This document shows positions 1 through 12,163 of a stretch of DNA of 64,000 nt, piece after piece. Below the pieces are notes generated by a model. The model saw only the letters and a list, made by a program, of their open reading frames with translations, was not told where the DNA came from and did not search any database. Numbering within the stretch: the first letter of the stretch is position 1; every line of letters begins with the position of its first letter. The position numbers and the translations under genes were made by a program. The stretch is from positions 622,501-686,500 of the forward strand of contig PQWQ01000007.1 in assembly GCA_002943765.1 (NCBI GenBank), given 5' to 3'. This stretch comes from Psoroptes ovis (taxonomy: Eukaryota > Arthropoda > Arachnida > Sarcoptiformes > Psoroptidae).

Positions 1-1835
1 AAAAGTAAAGAAATTTGGAAAGATGATGTTATTGCTCAGAGTTCAAATTTGGAAGAAAATGACACTAAATCAGATGATGACGCCGATGAAAACAATAATG
101 AAGAAATTGCCGCTGAGAAACGTTTGAAAAAAACATTTGATCACACAGTGAAAATACGTGGTTTGCCATATAAAATCAAAAAATCACAGCTTAAAGAGTT
201 TTTGCAGCCAGTTAAACCAAAAAGTCTGAGATTTGTGCCACATGTAAAAGGTATAGCATATGTTTCATTTAAAAATGCAGCCGATTTGCAACAGACCCTG
301 ATAAAACATCGTGGCTTTATCGATGGTCATCGTATTGAGATCGTTCGTATGAATACCGCCAACAATGATGATCAACCAAAGAATTCTGATGATGACAATG
401 AGCTAAAAGATGCCGAAGACAAAGAACCAGCAAAAGAAAAGCCACCACCTGAACCAATCAGTGAATCTGGCCGAATATTCATTCGAAATTTATCATATCA
501 ATGTACTGAAGATGATCTGCGGCAGCTGTTTGAAAAATATGGCCCACTAACCGAAGTTTACATGCCAATTGATTCCTTTACGAAAAAACCAAAAGGTTTT
601 GCTTTCGTAACCTTTATGTTTCCAGAACATGCAATCATGGCATTCAATGAATTGGATAAAATTGATTTCCAGGGTCGCCTAATACATTTGCTACCATCAT
701 ATTCGAAAAGTGATGTTGTTTACAATGGGCCACCACCACCATCAGATGATGAAAATGATGGTGAAAATAATGATGATGATCGAAAATCTAAAAAATCAAA
801 ATTTAAACAAAATAAAATGGAAGAAAATCGTAAAGATGCACAAAATGAACGTCGTTGGAATACACTGTTCATAAGGCCAAATGCTGTTGCTGATATTATG
901 AGTGAAAATCTCAATATTAATAAATTGGAATTATTAACCAAAACGGATAAAAAATCTAACGGTGATAATCCGGCCGTGAGGTTAGCCTTAGGTGAAACAC
1001 AAATTGTTCAAGAAATTAAGAAATTTTTGATTAAAAATAATGTAAATCTTGAATCATTTGCACGTGATAATAATGCCGATAATAAACGTAGTAGAACGAC
1101 TATATTGGTCAAAAATTTACCAGCCAATACGACCAGCGATGAAATCCGGGAGCTATTCGAAAGATTTGGCCCAATTAATCGTATTGTTTTGCCACCATAT
1201 GGCCTCACTGCAATTGTTGAAATGCAAGAGCTGAATGAAGCTAAATTCGCTTTCAAAAAATTGGCGTACACCAATTTCAAGCATTATCCCTTGTACTTGG
1301 AATGGGCACCTGAAGATGTATTCAGCCCTTCAAATGCTGCCATTGATACCTCGGATAACGTCGAAACAAATGATGATCAAAGTACTGGTCATAACTCGGA
1401 AAATAAAATCACCGAAGAGATACCGATTGAAGATGGTTCAACGATATTTGTTAAAAATTTAAATTTCGACACTGACGAGGAGAAATTTCGTCAATTTTTC
1501 GAACAGAAAATTGGCCCCGTACATTCGGCAACTATCGCTACGAAGAAATCACCGAAAGGAATACTATCAATGGGTTATGGTTTCATACAATTTTATCGAG
1601 CCAAGCATGCAAAAGATGCAATTAAAAAATTACAAAATGCCATGTTGGATGATCATAAAATTGAAATAAAATTATCGAATAAAACCATGGTCGATCGTAA
1701 TCGAATAAGTGATAAAAATCTACCCAATAAGCCGAGCATTAACAACAGTAATAACCGCCGACAAAATGGAACGAAAATATGTGTTAAAAATGTACCATTC
1801 GAAGCTAAAATCGATGATCTTCGTAAAATATTCAG
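1..1835 (+). CDS. RBM19: RBM19/MRD1, multi-RRM ribosome-biogenesis protein, 5'-truncated exon
   Basis: Nucleolar RNA-binding protein; in yeast (Mrd1) and animals (RBM19) it binds pre-rRNA/U3 and is needed for 18S rRNA processing. The frame is open from base 1, so the true start and the family's RRM1 lie upstream of the window. Counting residue 1 at base 1, the exon encodes RRM2 (about 50-116, RNP1-like KGIAYVSF), RRM3 (157-234, RNP2 IFIRNL, RNP1 KGFAFVTF), RRM4 (366-437, ILVKNL), RRM5 (480-560, IFVKNL, MGYGFIQF) and the first strand and helix of RRM6 (591 on, ICVKNV). Acidic Asp/Asn/Lys linkers separate the domains. The order and spacing match RBM19 rather than other RRM proteins. The exon ends at a cag|gtattt donor inside RRM6, phase 2; reading on would add a non-homologous tail ending at a stop at 1954-1956. 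Family identity is secure; only the N-terminus is missing. Confidence 0.95.
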
Positions 1836-1939
1836 GTATTTGAATATTAATGCTTATAAATTTTCCCACCAGATGGCAGTTTTATCTCATAAATTTGAAT
1901 TTTTCTATGTATTTTTTCCCGCTTCTTCATCAAACATAG

Positions 1940-2045
1940 TACATTTGGTGAAATAAAATCAATACGTATGCCAAAAAAATTGACTGGTACATCACAATAT
2001 CGTGGATTTGGTTTCGTTGATTTTACGACCAAAGAAGATGCCAAG
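1940..2045 (+). CDS. RBM19: RBM19/MRD1 exon, middle of RRM6
   Basis: The acceptor catag at 1935-1939 follows a 104-bp intron (1836-1939). The first base completes a Ser codon split with the previous exon, giving the junction FSTFGEIKSIRMPKK. The exon then encodes RGFGFVDF, the RNP1 motif of RRM6, and ends in phase 0 at an aag|gtgagt donor. Joining these exons restores a full RRM that closely resembles RRM6 of animal RBM19, which fixes both splice sites. The intron is tiny compared with those of the neighbouring Lim1 gene. Confidence 0.95.
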
Positions 2046-2165
2046 GTGAGTGTAATTTCTGGCAGGGATTTCGTTCCACCTTCATTTATATTAATTTTGA
2101 CATTTTAATTTGTCATTTTGATTAATTGAAATTTTGTATTTTTTTAAATTTCTCCCCTTAAAAAG

Positions 2166-2369
2166 CGTGCATTCGATGCATTATCATCCAGCACTCATTT
2201 ATATGGTCGTCCATTAGTGTTGGAATGGGCAAAAAATGATTCACTCGATACTTATGATGATAATAATGACACTCAAGATGATCAAAACAACCGTGACAAA
2301 AGCTTTAAACAACAAAGCCAAGGTGTCAACAATAATAAACAACAGAAAAGACAAAGATATTTTCAATGA
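2166..2369 (+). CDS. RBM19: RBM19/MRD1 last exon: end of RRM6, C-terminal tail, stop
   Basis: A 120-bp intron (2046-2165) ends at ttaaaaag. The exon opens in phase 0 with RAFDALSSSTHLYGRPLVLE, the second helix and last strand of RRM6, and continues through WAKND into a hydrophilic Asp/Asn/Gln/Lys tail of about 40 residues ending QKRQRYFQ and TGA at 2367-2369. The window holds 714 residues of the protein. The tail is short and low in complexity, unlike the conserved RRM before it; family tails are also variable here. Another frame of the same DNA (2236-2541) is open but is only a shadow. Confidence 0.93.
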   Translation, partial: RAFDALSSSTHLYGRPLVLEWAKNDSLDTYDDNNDTQDDQNNRDKSFKQQSQGVNNNKQQKRQRYFQ

Positions 2370-2454
2370 TTTTATGAGGACCAAGACAATTTGTCATGGA
2401 CTTCTTCGTTCGTGGAATATTAATTTCAAGTTCTTTGAAATATTAAAAGTCATC

Positions 2455-2520
2455 AATAAAAACGCTCGGTATTTACATGTCCTTACATTTATATATGATT
2501 TCAAAGATGATTTTAATAAA
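2455..2520 (+). terminator. RBM19 polyadenylation signals
   Basis: Canonical AATAAA hexamers lie at 2455-2460 and 2515-2520, 86 and 146 bp after the stop codon. The second is followed by a T/G-rich stretch (about 2521-2600), the usual downstream element. A third AATAAA at 2805-2810 could serve a longer 3' UTR. Which one is used cannot be told from sequence. Confidence 0.6.
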
Positions 2521-3340
2521 GATTTTGTTTGTTTGATATGATCGATGACTTTTGAGATTTTTTCGAATCTTTTGTTCTTGTTTATTTGTCAATGATCAAT
2601 GATAAAGTATGATAATCATGGTAGAAATACCATCTTTGATGACCCTACAAATGATTTACAAAGAAGTGAATAAATTATCATTATTTTTGGGATCATTTCG
2701 GGACCATTTGTCAGGGTGTTTGTTTGTTTGTGAGGTAGAGACCCTTGATTTTTATTTTCTGGTCATTTCAAACGATTGTTTGATCAATTGTTCAGGCCAG
2801 TATTAATAAAAATCGAATGTTGAACAACTCTTGACCTTTTACTCAATGATTCTGGGTGTATTTTGGCCTGTTTGAAATTCGGAATTATTCAGAATATGTC
2901 AGTATTATGTGTATTTGATGTAATACATTAAAGTCAAGTGATTCCGGAGTGAAACTAAAGACAAGCTAACATAGACTTAAGATCTTCATTATCATAAACA
3001 CCATTAATTCATATCGTATTCGATGGTAAATGTCACCAACAGATCCATTTGGTGGAATTGACTCGGAATTTTATGGAAATTCGTAAGTAAAGAATATAGA
3101 ATTAGAGCCCACAATCATTGTCGACATGGAATCCAGAATTTGATTTCACAAATAATCAGTACCATTATTGGGTGCCGACCACATACTGTGTCACATAATT
3201 TCGTATGAACATTGAACTACAAGAATCAAATTAACCTTTGACAAATAATTTCAATGGCAGAAATAATTCAATGTAAGAATTACAATATACAAGTAATGAA
3301 TCGATGAAATTCAATAATAATCACAATTATTCAATAAGTA

Positions 3341-3420
3341 TTAGGTTGTCTGAAAAGTTCTTGACGATTTTTCAATGATTTTCTACGATATAACCAATAA
3401 AAACTTTCCGAACAACTTAA
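3341..3420 (+). mobile_element. 80-bp mariner-like MITE, subfamily A, copy 1
   Basis: The left end is TTAGGTTGTCTGAAAAGTTC and the right end is its diverged inverted complement ending AACAACTTAA. TA dinucleotides flank both sides (3339-3340, 3421-3422), the target-site signature of Tc1/mariner transposition. The core reads TACGATATAA, defining + orientation. No coding capacity. Confidence 0.85.
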
Positions 3421-3982
3421 TATTTAGATTTATTTATTCTTCATTTTTTCCATGGCCAAAATTCTGCCATTCACCACCATCATTTATTATTCAAATCAAT
3501 CAAATTTTGAATATTGTATCACTCTGTGTGTATTTTAATATGGTTCATTCTGGCTGCAGCCTTAGGATTCAGTGAGTCACACATTTGTGAATTTGAACCG
3601 ACGAATAAACCAAAATAAATTCTTTTATTATATGTCACATATGTGTGATTAAATATTCGTATAATTCGTGTTCGTATTTGAATTTGAATTCGGGTTTGCT
3701 GGTCGTTTATATTGGTTTGATTCAGAATTCGGTACATTTTCAATCTGCTGGTACAGTCATATTATTATTTGAATTATTCGAATTATTCACAATTATTCAG
3801 GGTCCCATGTTGTTTTTGTTGTTGTTGTTGTTGTTGGCCATTCAGGTCTCGGTACATTTATTATTATTATTGTTATGAAACAACAATAATAATAATAATT
3901 ACAATTATTACACAACAACAGCAGCAGCAGTTACAATAATAGCAAGTAATAACAATGACAATAATAATAATAATAGTAAAAA

Positions 3983-4062
3983 TTAGGTTGTCCGAAAAGT
4001 TTTTGCCGATTTTCTCATAGATCTCTACGATATAATCGGTAAGAACTTTCCGGACAATCTAA
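3983..4062 (+). mobile_element. 80-bp mariner-like MITE, subfamily A, copy 2
   Basis: TTAGGTTGTCCGAAAAGTTT at the left end pairs with AACTTTCCGGACAATCTAA at the right end. TA follows at 4063-4064; the left TA is degraded to A-rich sequence. The core TACGATATAATCGG gives + orientation. Confidence 0.87.
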
Positions 4063-5362
4063 TACAACAATGATAATAATCAATAAATTGTTATGAATGA
4101 ATAAATGAATGGAATGAATGAATGGACACCTTGGGACAAATGATTTAAACTGCTTCTGCTGTTGTTGCTTTGTTTTCATTTATTCATTCATTCATCGATC
4201 AAATCATTCATTTGTTCAATTCGAATTATTTTTCCTCTCTCGGTAGGCTGTTGGTAATCGTGTGGTTTAGAGGTTTTGAAAAGGTTCGATATAAGGTTTG
4301 ATATAAGGTTAATCAGTTTTTGGCTGCTGCACCTTGGTTCATTTTATGAATGATATTTTCGGATATTTCCAAGGTTTCTGACAGGTCTTGGCCTGCTGAT
4401 AATTCTCAGAATCATCACTAATCAATATTTGATGGAATTTTGCCAAACGATCATCATTCAAATAAATCAAAAAAACCAAATAATACCTTCACTTTGGTAA
4501 ATGTCATTGACAGATTTTTTTTTCGGTGATCATGCACACACACAGATGCATTCATTCAAAGGACCTTGCCAAGCTTTGTGGGTGAATTTCGACCGAAAAC
4601 AAATTTACATTCATTCAAAATTTTAGCGGTTATCAATGCTGCAAGTGAATCATGTAAATCGTAAATACACACAGCTAAAATCTTTGAATTCGTTTGATGA
4701 ATAATGAATTTGAAATGAAAATAAAAATTAAAGAATTATTTTGATTCGTGAAAATGACTGCCATTGACAACAGCATCGTCGTTGTTGTTGTTGATAACAT
4801 TTAGCATCATTGACATACGTTGAAATAACATACTTTAAACTTCTCTACGTTAATACCCTTAAAATGAATGAATAAATGAATGAATGGTTGAATTTTCATT
4901 TAAAATGATTTGAAATGAGACTGAAATGACTGAATAAATGAAATGAAATGAATCAAATGAAATGATAATTCATTCAATAAAATTTTTAGATTTTTTGAGA
5001 TTTCAAAAAATGAAAAAATAAGAGAAATTTGAAAGAATATTCCATGTCTTTTCAATTGAATGAATTTATTCTTGACGAAATATATTCCATGGTTCCATAG
5101 ACATACAGATACGAACATACACACGTTTATCAGATTATTTCATTTTTGATCATGAGTTGAAATGAAATAGTCTTAAATGATGATGCCTGTCTGGCTGTCA
5201 TTGTATTGACTGAATTGTGAAATGTTAAATGATGATGATGATGATGATTGTAAATGTTAATCTTATCATATCATTGATATATTATCGCTCGGTGAAAATT
5301 TCGGAAATTTCAAAATTTTCCAAAATCATATATTCCATGTAATTCCTGTCTGTACTTGGACA

Positions 5363-5397
5363 ATTTGGACATTTTTCCTCGGAAAAAATGTCCAAAT
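5363..5397. repeat. Perfect 14-bp hairpin
   Basis: Arm ATTTGGACATTTTT (5363-5376) is the exact inverted complement of 5384-5397, with a 7-nt spacer that can extend the stem if one base is bulged. A second small inverted repeat, GACTTAG/CTAAGTC, lies about 30 bp further on. Function unknown. Confidence 0.5.
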
Positions 5398-8130
5398 AGT
5401 CTTGTTTTGTATAGTCTTGGACTTAGACCCTAAGTCTTAAAGTCTTCAAAGGTACCCCATATGTAATCAGATTAATCTGATTTAAAATTGAGTTTTGAAA
5501 TGAGAAAAAAAAAGAGATTTCGAAAAATACAACTAATTCTAATTCTTAAGAGACCTGCACTGGTGGCATTGGCTCCAGCGAATAGCCTTTGAGTCTTTGA
5601 ATTTTAGCATGAAAATTCTGCTGGCACCCAGTTCATTGCGAAATGTTTGTTTTGAATTATTCTGACTGGAAAAATTTCTCAGATCAGAAGAGACCAAACA
5701 GGAACAAAAAATCTAATCAAAATATCAGAATTCAAATTTTCAAAAATGAAAAAATGATCAGTAATCAATGATATCATCGATTATCATGACATATCATTGA
5801 CAATCGCCTATATGACAAGACACTAGAGACAATGATGACAAGACATGCAAAGGCAATATATCACAATAAATGACAAGTGACCCAATAATAATCGAAAAAA
5901 TCGAAAAATTTTGACTGAAATTTTTGAATTTTCTCGGTTTTTTTTTTTTGGATTGCAATTTGATTGAAATTTGATTGTAATTCTATATGTACTACTGAAT
6001 GAAAATCATCGAATATTTCAAACAAATAATAATTGATCAATTTTTCTCAATTTTCTGACAAATGATATCAGCCAAAATATTACGAAAATGTTTGCGTGTT
6101 TTTTTTGTAATAACATTAATAATGATAATGATTCTGAAAGAATTCTGAGAGAAATTATATTCCAAAGACCAACACACACACACCAATGAAGCTTAGGCTC
6201 AACGAAACCAAGCAAAAGAAAATATCCGAGAGAATTCGAAATGAAATTCACTTCCAACAATACAATTCAATACACCAACAACACCAACACACACACACAA
6301 TTCTCAATTGGTTTCATCTTCAAACAACACATAAAACACTGAATGTGTAATGACGCCAATCACCATCATCATCGACAACAACAACAATTTTTCGATTATG
6401 TCATTGTATGTGTGTGTAGGTTTTATCGTAGTTCTTCGTGGGATTCAGAATTCAGAATTAGAATTCATGTGGAATTGTTCGACAGAAAATTCCTGATAGA
6501 ATCTCTCATTGAATTGCTTTGAATTATTATGATGATTATTATGTATTCAATACGATTATTTTGTGGTTCAAATTTATTCTTTGATTTCTCGAGTTATTTT
6601 TTGATTTTATGATTTCGATTTATATGCAGATTAACCTCGATGATGATGCTGATGATGTCGATGATGATATCATTGGTACATTGGGACGTTGGAACACTAG
6701 AACTTATTCGGAACAAGCGAATGACATTATTTTTTGGTTCCGAAATTGTTCAAATTACCATTACAACACTGGTTCAGTGTTTGGTGCTTCGATTTTGATT
6801 TTGAATAAATGTGAAACCCACACACATATGAATATCATGTTTTCTAAAATTCAAAATTCAAGACACAACTGCATTTTGTCATTTTGGATCTTTGAGTCTT
6901 TGAATCTTTGTTTCAAAATCTTGGTATTCACAGGATTTCTTCGAGTGAAATTTATTTTCGTAGGAAATAATAATTTCGATTCTCGGCTTTCTATCTATTC
7001 GGTGAAATTTATATTTATATTCGATTATTCGCTGTAATATTATTCTGTTATTTTCTCTCAAATATAAAAAATTTCAAATTTAAATAATTTGATATTCAAA
7101 TTATTTCTGAATATTCTGAAATATTGAATGCCTATAGTGAAATGAGAGTTGAATGAGAAATGTATCACATGAATATTTAAATAAATATACATGATTTACT
7201 CTTGTATCAATTTTTATTAAATTTTCATTGAATTTCGTTTCATTTTCTTTGATTTTAAATAATTTTTCATTTTCTCAAAAACAAATCAAATTTTGAATTG
7301 AATTTAGTTCAATTCTTGAATCAAATTGAATGAAATTCAAAAAACCGAAACGGTCAGTGATACATCGATCTTTTTCAATGGCCATTTATCTCTACTTATT
7401 AAGACATGTTATTATTCAACTATTCCGAAAATCGGTTTTATTTCAAAAATTTCCATTTATTTCAATGCAAAATACACAGAACCAACGCTCATACATTCAC
7501 AATCTACCGTTTGAAACAAATAAATATCCATAAGCATCAAAGGAAAATATATATTCAATCTCCTTTGTCAAAGAATTGATGATGTGTGACATTTTTATTT
7601 ATATTTTTCAGGCCTTGGATGTGACAAACAGAATTTCAAATTTCAAATTTCTTTTATTTTATTTTTACCGGATTTCAATTCATTCAATGATTCAATTCAC
7701 TCGGTAATTCTCATTTATTTTTCTCTTCGTTTTTTTGAATGACACATGTGTCTGATGCATGTGGCAATTCCACGAATACACACACATACACATTGATACC
7801 AAACACTGATACACTACAGCTCTATGATGGACCAGAAAATGAGAGAATCTCGCGAGAATTTTTTGGTTTGGATTTTGTTGTTCGGGGACATTTCAATTCA
7901 ATGTCATTTGGAATCGGGTATTTTCGTATTGGGTCTATGTGTATGAATGCTATGAAGATGGATAGGAATTGTTCAATTGTTCTCGTTGAATTCATTTAAA
8001 TTGTTGGTCCACAGCACAGACATTCTATAAAATGAATTGAAATCACTCGTTATTATTACATTACAGTGCATTACAATACATTGAAAGATTATAATGATAC
8101 TATTTATTTTGAATTTTGATTCAAAAAATA

Positions 8131-8214
8131 TTCAGGGTTGTCCGAAAAGTTCTTGCGGATTTTTGCTATAAATGTCTACGGAAAAATCGGCAAGAACTTA
8201 CCGGACACGTCTAA
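8131..8214 (+). mobile_element. 84-bp mariner-like MITE, subfamily A, copy 3
   Basis: Left end TTCAGGGTTGTCCGAAAAGT; the right end carries ATCGGCAAGAACTTACCGGA and closes with CTAA. TA flanks at 8129-8130 and 8215-8216. It is 4 bp longer than the 80-bp standard through small insertions. Confidence 0.82.
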
Positions 8215-8326
8215 TATTTCCATTTGTTTTTTGCTTTTGTTTTTCCCATTGTTTTTTTTACCATTTTTTGAATTATCTAATTTAGTCTATTTATTTTCTT
8301 GTAGATTTTGTCATTTATATTTGGTC

Positions 8327-8346
8327 GTGTGTGTGTGTGTGTGTGT
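8327..8346. repeat. (GT)10 microsatellite
   Basis: Ten uninterrupted GT units, just downstream of MITE copy 3. Confidence 0.95.
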
Positions 8347-8779
8347 CGCCTCTCGTTTATTGTTTATCATATTGTTTAAATGTATTTGATTGTATGTTGA
8401 ATGAATCAAGTGATATATTTATCATTTTGATAATTTATATCCCTTGATATATTCAGATGAATAAATAGGCATATACGCTAATTCATTCAAATATATTTAT
8501 TTATTTTTATTTAAATGTCAAATTAACTTTTATTTATTTATTTATTTACTCTCGTTTTTGCTTTATATTTTTTTCTTGAAGCTTTTCTTTGGTATTTCAA
8601 ATTGTTTCTTAGCTTATATAAGTGATTATTCACAAAGTGGACGATATCGCCAAATTTCCAAAAACTATAGCCTTATATTTTTTTCCCCGATACAATGTGA
8701 ATACGATCAACAACTTTCGTTATTTCGAAATTTTCTATAGAAAATTATAACTAACTGAAAATAATATCAGCGAAAAAAA

Positions 8780-9262
8780 ATGATTGATTTGAAATATTTA
8801 CAAAATTTCCATTTTTTCTTTAGCCCTATCTCTCGTCATCATCCAATCAAAATATTCGTTGAATATTCAATTATTTCAATTAGATTCTGCTCAGTGTATT
8901 GTTTTGGGTGTTCGAAGCTGAAGAATTCCAAGAAATTTGGCCATGTCATGGACTATCGGTACGCATCGGTTGCAGATGCGGCAGCACCTTTTCAATCATC
9001 TTTAGCCTGCATCAAATTTCTTGCGTTGAAAAATTCATATTTTCAATTTGCAGCCCGAGAAAACTTTGCTAATTTCCGATTCGCTGCTGCTTCTGCTACT
9101 GCTGTTGATTGTCACCATTGTCATTGGCCACGGTTCCAATACAATTTGAAACAAATTTCAAATATAATTCACCAGTACCGAAATTCATTTCCTTTCAATC
9201 ATATATTTTCAATTCTTGTTATGACGATGACGATGATGATGATGATGATGATGAACAATTGA
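8780..9262 (+). CDS. Hypothetical 160-residue ORF, doubtful
   Basis: An ATG-initiated frame of 160 codons, preceded by an A-rich tract. The middle (about residues 55-115) is rich in Ala, Phe, Ser and Cys, and the DNA there (about 8880-9130) is visibly richer in G+C than its surroundings. Long open frames are uncommon here because stop triplets are frequent in such AT-rich DNA. I recognise no domain, no signal peptide and no homologue, and the last part runs into a (GAT)n repeat encoding Met/Thr/Asn. It may instead be an exon of an unseen gene, a conserved regulatory element, or chance. Confidence 0.2.
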   Translation: MIDLKYLQNFHFFFSPISRHHPIKIFVEYSIISIRFCSVYCFGCSKLKNSKKFGHVMDYRYASVADAAAPFQSSLACIKFLALKNSYFQFAARENFANFRFAAASATAVDCHHCHWPRFQYNLKQISNIIHQYRNSFPFNHIFSILVMTMTMMMMMMMNN

Positions 9263-9664
9263 TTGAAATTGGTGTCGAATTATTATTTTACATATCACCG
9301 CCACGATTCATATTCACATTTAATACATGTAATATTTTCAAAAATGAAAAAAAAATATGAAAAAATTGTGATTCGCTGTGAATCTGGAATTGAATCAAGG
9401 AAAATTGAATGAGATTTTTTTTTTTTTTTTTTTTTTGGGTGCTGAAAAATATACACAACAAGGAATTTTACATTCATTTTCTATGAGGAAATGAACGCAA
9501 AATTTAGCCATTCGCTATTCGGGTTCAGGAAATTTCATTTGGCACACATTCATTCAAACATTTAGCATAACATCCTTTGTATTGTTTGTTATTGGAAATT
9601 TTTTTTTTCATTTCATTTCATTTCTTTTATTTTAAATAATTTGATTTTCTACCCAAAAAAAATA

Positions 9665-9746
9665 TTAGGTTGTCCCATAAGTTCTTGCCGTTTTTTGAGT
9701 AGAAAAAAAATTCGAAAAACGGCGAGAACTTATGGGACAACCTTTT
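9665..9746. mobile_element. Short MITE, subfamily B, copy 4
   Basis: Left arm begins TTAGGTTGTCCCATAAGTTC and continues into TTGCCGTTTTT. The right arm (about 9716-9742) is its inverted complement with one T/C difference, giving a stem of nearly 30 bp. TA precedes it at 9663-9664. The right terminus is damaged (CCTTTTA instead of CCTAATA). CCCATAAG replaces CCGAAAAG of subfamily A. Confidence 0.85.
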
Positions 9747-11075
9747 AGAAAAGTAAGCAAGCAAGCAAAAATTGTCATTTTCTCTTCATTTTGACATTAT
9801 CGAATGAAAATTATTATTATTTTTTGTATAGATTTGTTCACAAATGATAATAATATTGATTCAGTATTTCATTATTTTTTTTTTTTTGAACATCAAAATA
9901 ATAATAATCAATGATGAATAAAAATTGAAAGGGTTCATTTTATATTTCAATTTAAATTTTTCAATGAAGGTGATCAGGTTTGTTTTGGGTCCAAAATTTC
10001 TATGAATTTCGTTTCATTTTTAGGGTCTCAGGTTTTGCAGCTTTTGGCACAAAAAAAATTATCATCACCAGTAAGCACCAGCGTAAGCAAGGTTTGTAGG
10101 TTCAACCCTTTGTAGATCAAATGCTTTGTCGATTGAAAAATGCTGACAAAAAAATTCAATTCTTTTGGCTAAAAATAATTCTGTCATGAATCTGAAAATT
10201 GTGCTGACATTGACATGGATTGAGTACCAAACACATTGGTGAAGAAACCAGCCAAAGATGTAAAAATAAAAACACGCGTTTTTTATTTTTGAAAAAATTT
10301 AAATTTTCTGCAAAAAACACGTGAAAATTCAATTTAATTTTTCCTTAACTCTTCAATATGAAAGGATTGATTGAAATATGAGATTTTACACGAGATTCGG
10401 ACTGGGAAATTTCCTTCAAAAAATTCAATTTCAAATATTTCAAAAATCCAGGGGCCATATGGAAGCACACATATTGCATTTGCATATTTTTCAAGTGTCA
10501 AAATTTGTCAAAAATATTTTACGCTGAGAGATTTTCGGTGGTGGCGACATTGAAAAATTTAGAGCCAGAAAAGGATTAACAATAATCAGCATGGCAGTTT
10601 ATAACGTGCTTAGTATGGAGCATGAATTTTGTATGAGATTTGGTTTGTTTTCATTTGAAAACCATTTGAAAAACAAGTAAAAATAATGAAAGGGTTAAAA
10701 TGAAACTCTTGGTTGTTTGTTTTGTTAAATTTGTTTCCCAACTGTATAAACATTACAATAACTTGTCAAGAGTATAACTGATTAGTAGAATTTGAATAAA
10801 AATAAACAAAATTCGAAATTGATTTGATTTGACCAATGACAAACCTTTGACCATTAAAACAAGAATAACAAACAACATTTCAAACTAACAACAACAAATG
10901 ACAAACACATAATCTGTTTAAAATTTTTAACCATGAAAAATACACAGAAATAAAATAAATAAGTTTTTGTGAATGAATTTCAAGCCTTTTTCAACCCTTT
11001 TTGAGCCTTTTAAAACCCTTCAAAAACCCCCTTTGAAAGCTCGTTTAAATCACTTCGTGTTAAATAATTTGAAAT

Positions 11076-11078
<3 letters not shown>

Positions 11079-11107
<29 letters not shown>
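11079..11107. repeat. T29 homopolymer
   Basis: Uninterrupted run of 29 T. It could be a minus-strand poly(A) tail of an old retrocopy, but I recognise no retrocopy body beside it. Confidence 0.9.
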
Positions 11108-11970
11108 GGTATGGAAATGAGGTTTATACCCTTGCTAAGTGATATGAAACCATGGGACAATTTACAATTTACCAAAAATGAACAATCGGAAATATCGATT
11201 TCGATATCATCAGTGACCAGTTTGAATTGAAGTGGTCATTTTTAATTTAAATTTTTGAAGATATTTACGATTTCAAAATCTTTCCAAATCCATTCAAGCA
11301 TTCAACATGTAATTGAATTGTGATTTCAAACTACGGCATACACTGTGAACCCAATAGCATAGCACCCCTCATAGCATCACACATTTTTTCGGTGATCGTT
11401 GGTGGCCATCTTTTAGTTGGTCTTTGTGATCCAGTGGTTCTACCCTTGAAATATCAATTACAATTTGATCAAATTTGAAAAAAATTCAAAAAACTTACAA
11501 ATACAGATCAATTTATTCAGGCATAAATCCTTGAAAATTTTCCAAAAAAAAATCCTTGTGTATTGCACAATTTGATTATGAATACAATTGAAATCGAATT
11601 GAATACCTACTTGGACCTTATACTTGACCTTTTGAAATTTCAATTGTCACAGAGTACCAAGAAAAAAAAAACCGCAAGATTATCCCCTATTGTCATTGTT
11701 TAGTCGAGTTGTACCTTTGTCCAAGGGCTTATGCTTCAAAGCTTGAGAGTTTTGAGCTTTCAATGGCAGGATCATGGGCTCAGATTTTCATAAATACCTT
11801 TCTACCTTTTCATCCAAACGAAGAGAAAAAAAAACCAAAAATGTTTCAAATTTTAATTAAAAATTACCTGTCAAACAATGAACGATTGAATGAATCAATG
11901 AAACCACTGATGATGATGATGATGATGATCACCAAATGTTTGTAAAATAATATTGATAATGTAATCGTTG

Positions 11971-11995
11971 GTGGGCCAAAGAACAATTGGCCCAC
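11971..11995. repeat. G+C-rich 9-bp hairpin
   Basis: GTGGGCCAA (11971-11979) and TTGGCCCAC (11987-11995) form a perfect stem around a 7-nt loop. It stands out in base composition from the AT-rich surroundings. Confidence 0.5.
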
Positions 11996-12132
11996 ACCAA
12001 ATGATATCCATTTAAGAAATTCTTTTGTTATTTGTATTTGTATCAAATTTTGAATAAAGAGATCAATCAAAACATTTGAAATTTCGAAAAAAAAAAATTT
12101 TGATTGAAATGATTCAATCAAAATTCGTTATG

Positions 12133-12163
<31 letters not shown>

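Larger units (their letters stand above)
2521..8130. other. Intergenic DNA downstream of RBM19, no gene recognised
   Basis: AT-rich DNA with two short inverted-repeat elements (3341, 3983), trinucleotide runs such as (AAT)n near 3880-3900, GATATAAGG direct repeats near 4285-4310, and a hairpin at 5363-5397. The longest open frames (for example 6609-7037, 142 codons from an ATG) resemble no family I know and lack convincing splice context. I see no tRNA or rRNA. Confidence 0.6.

Noticed and set aside
1836..1956. Direct read-through of the first RBM19 exon to a stop at 1956
   Set aside because: It would truncate RRM6; splicing at 1835/1940 restores the conserved domain exactly.
4282..4312. GGTTCGATATAAGG as a tRNA B box or regulatory repeat
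   Set aside because: It is part of a short direct repeat (GATATAAGGTT) without acceptor or anticodon arms.
6609..7037. 142-codon ATG-initiated ORF
   Set aside because: Low-complexity Asp run followed by Phe/Ile-rich sequence, no family resemblance, and no compositional change from its surroundings.
7739..7999. 86-codon ORF that looks slightly protein-like
   Set aside because: No recognised domain, no splice signals that extend it, and length within what chance allows.
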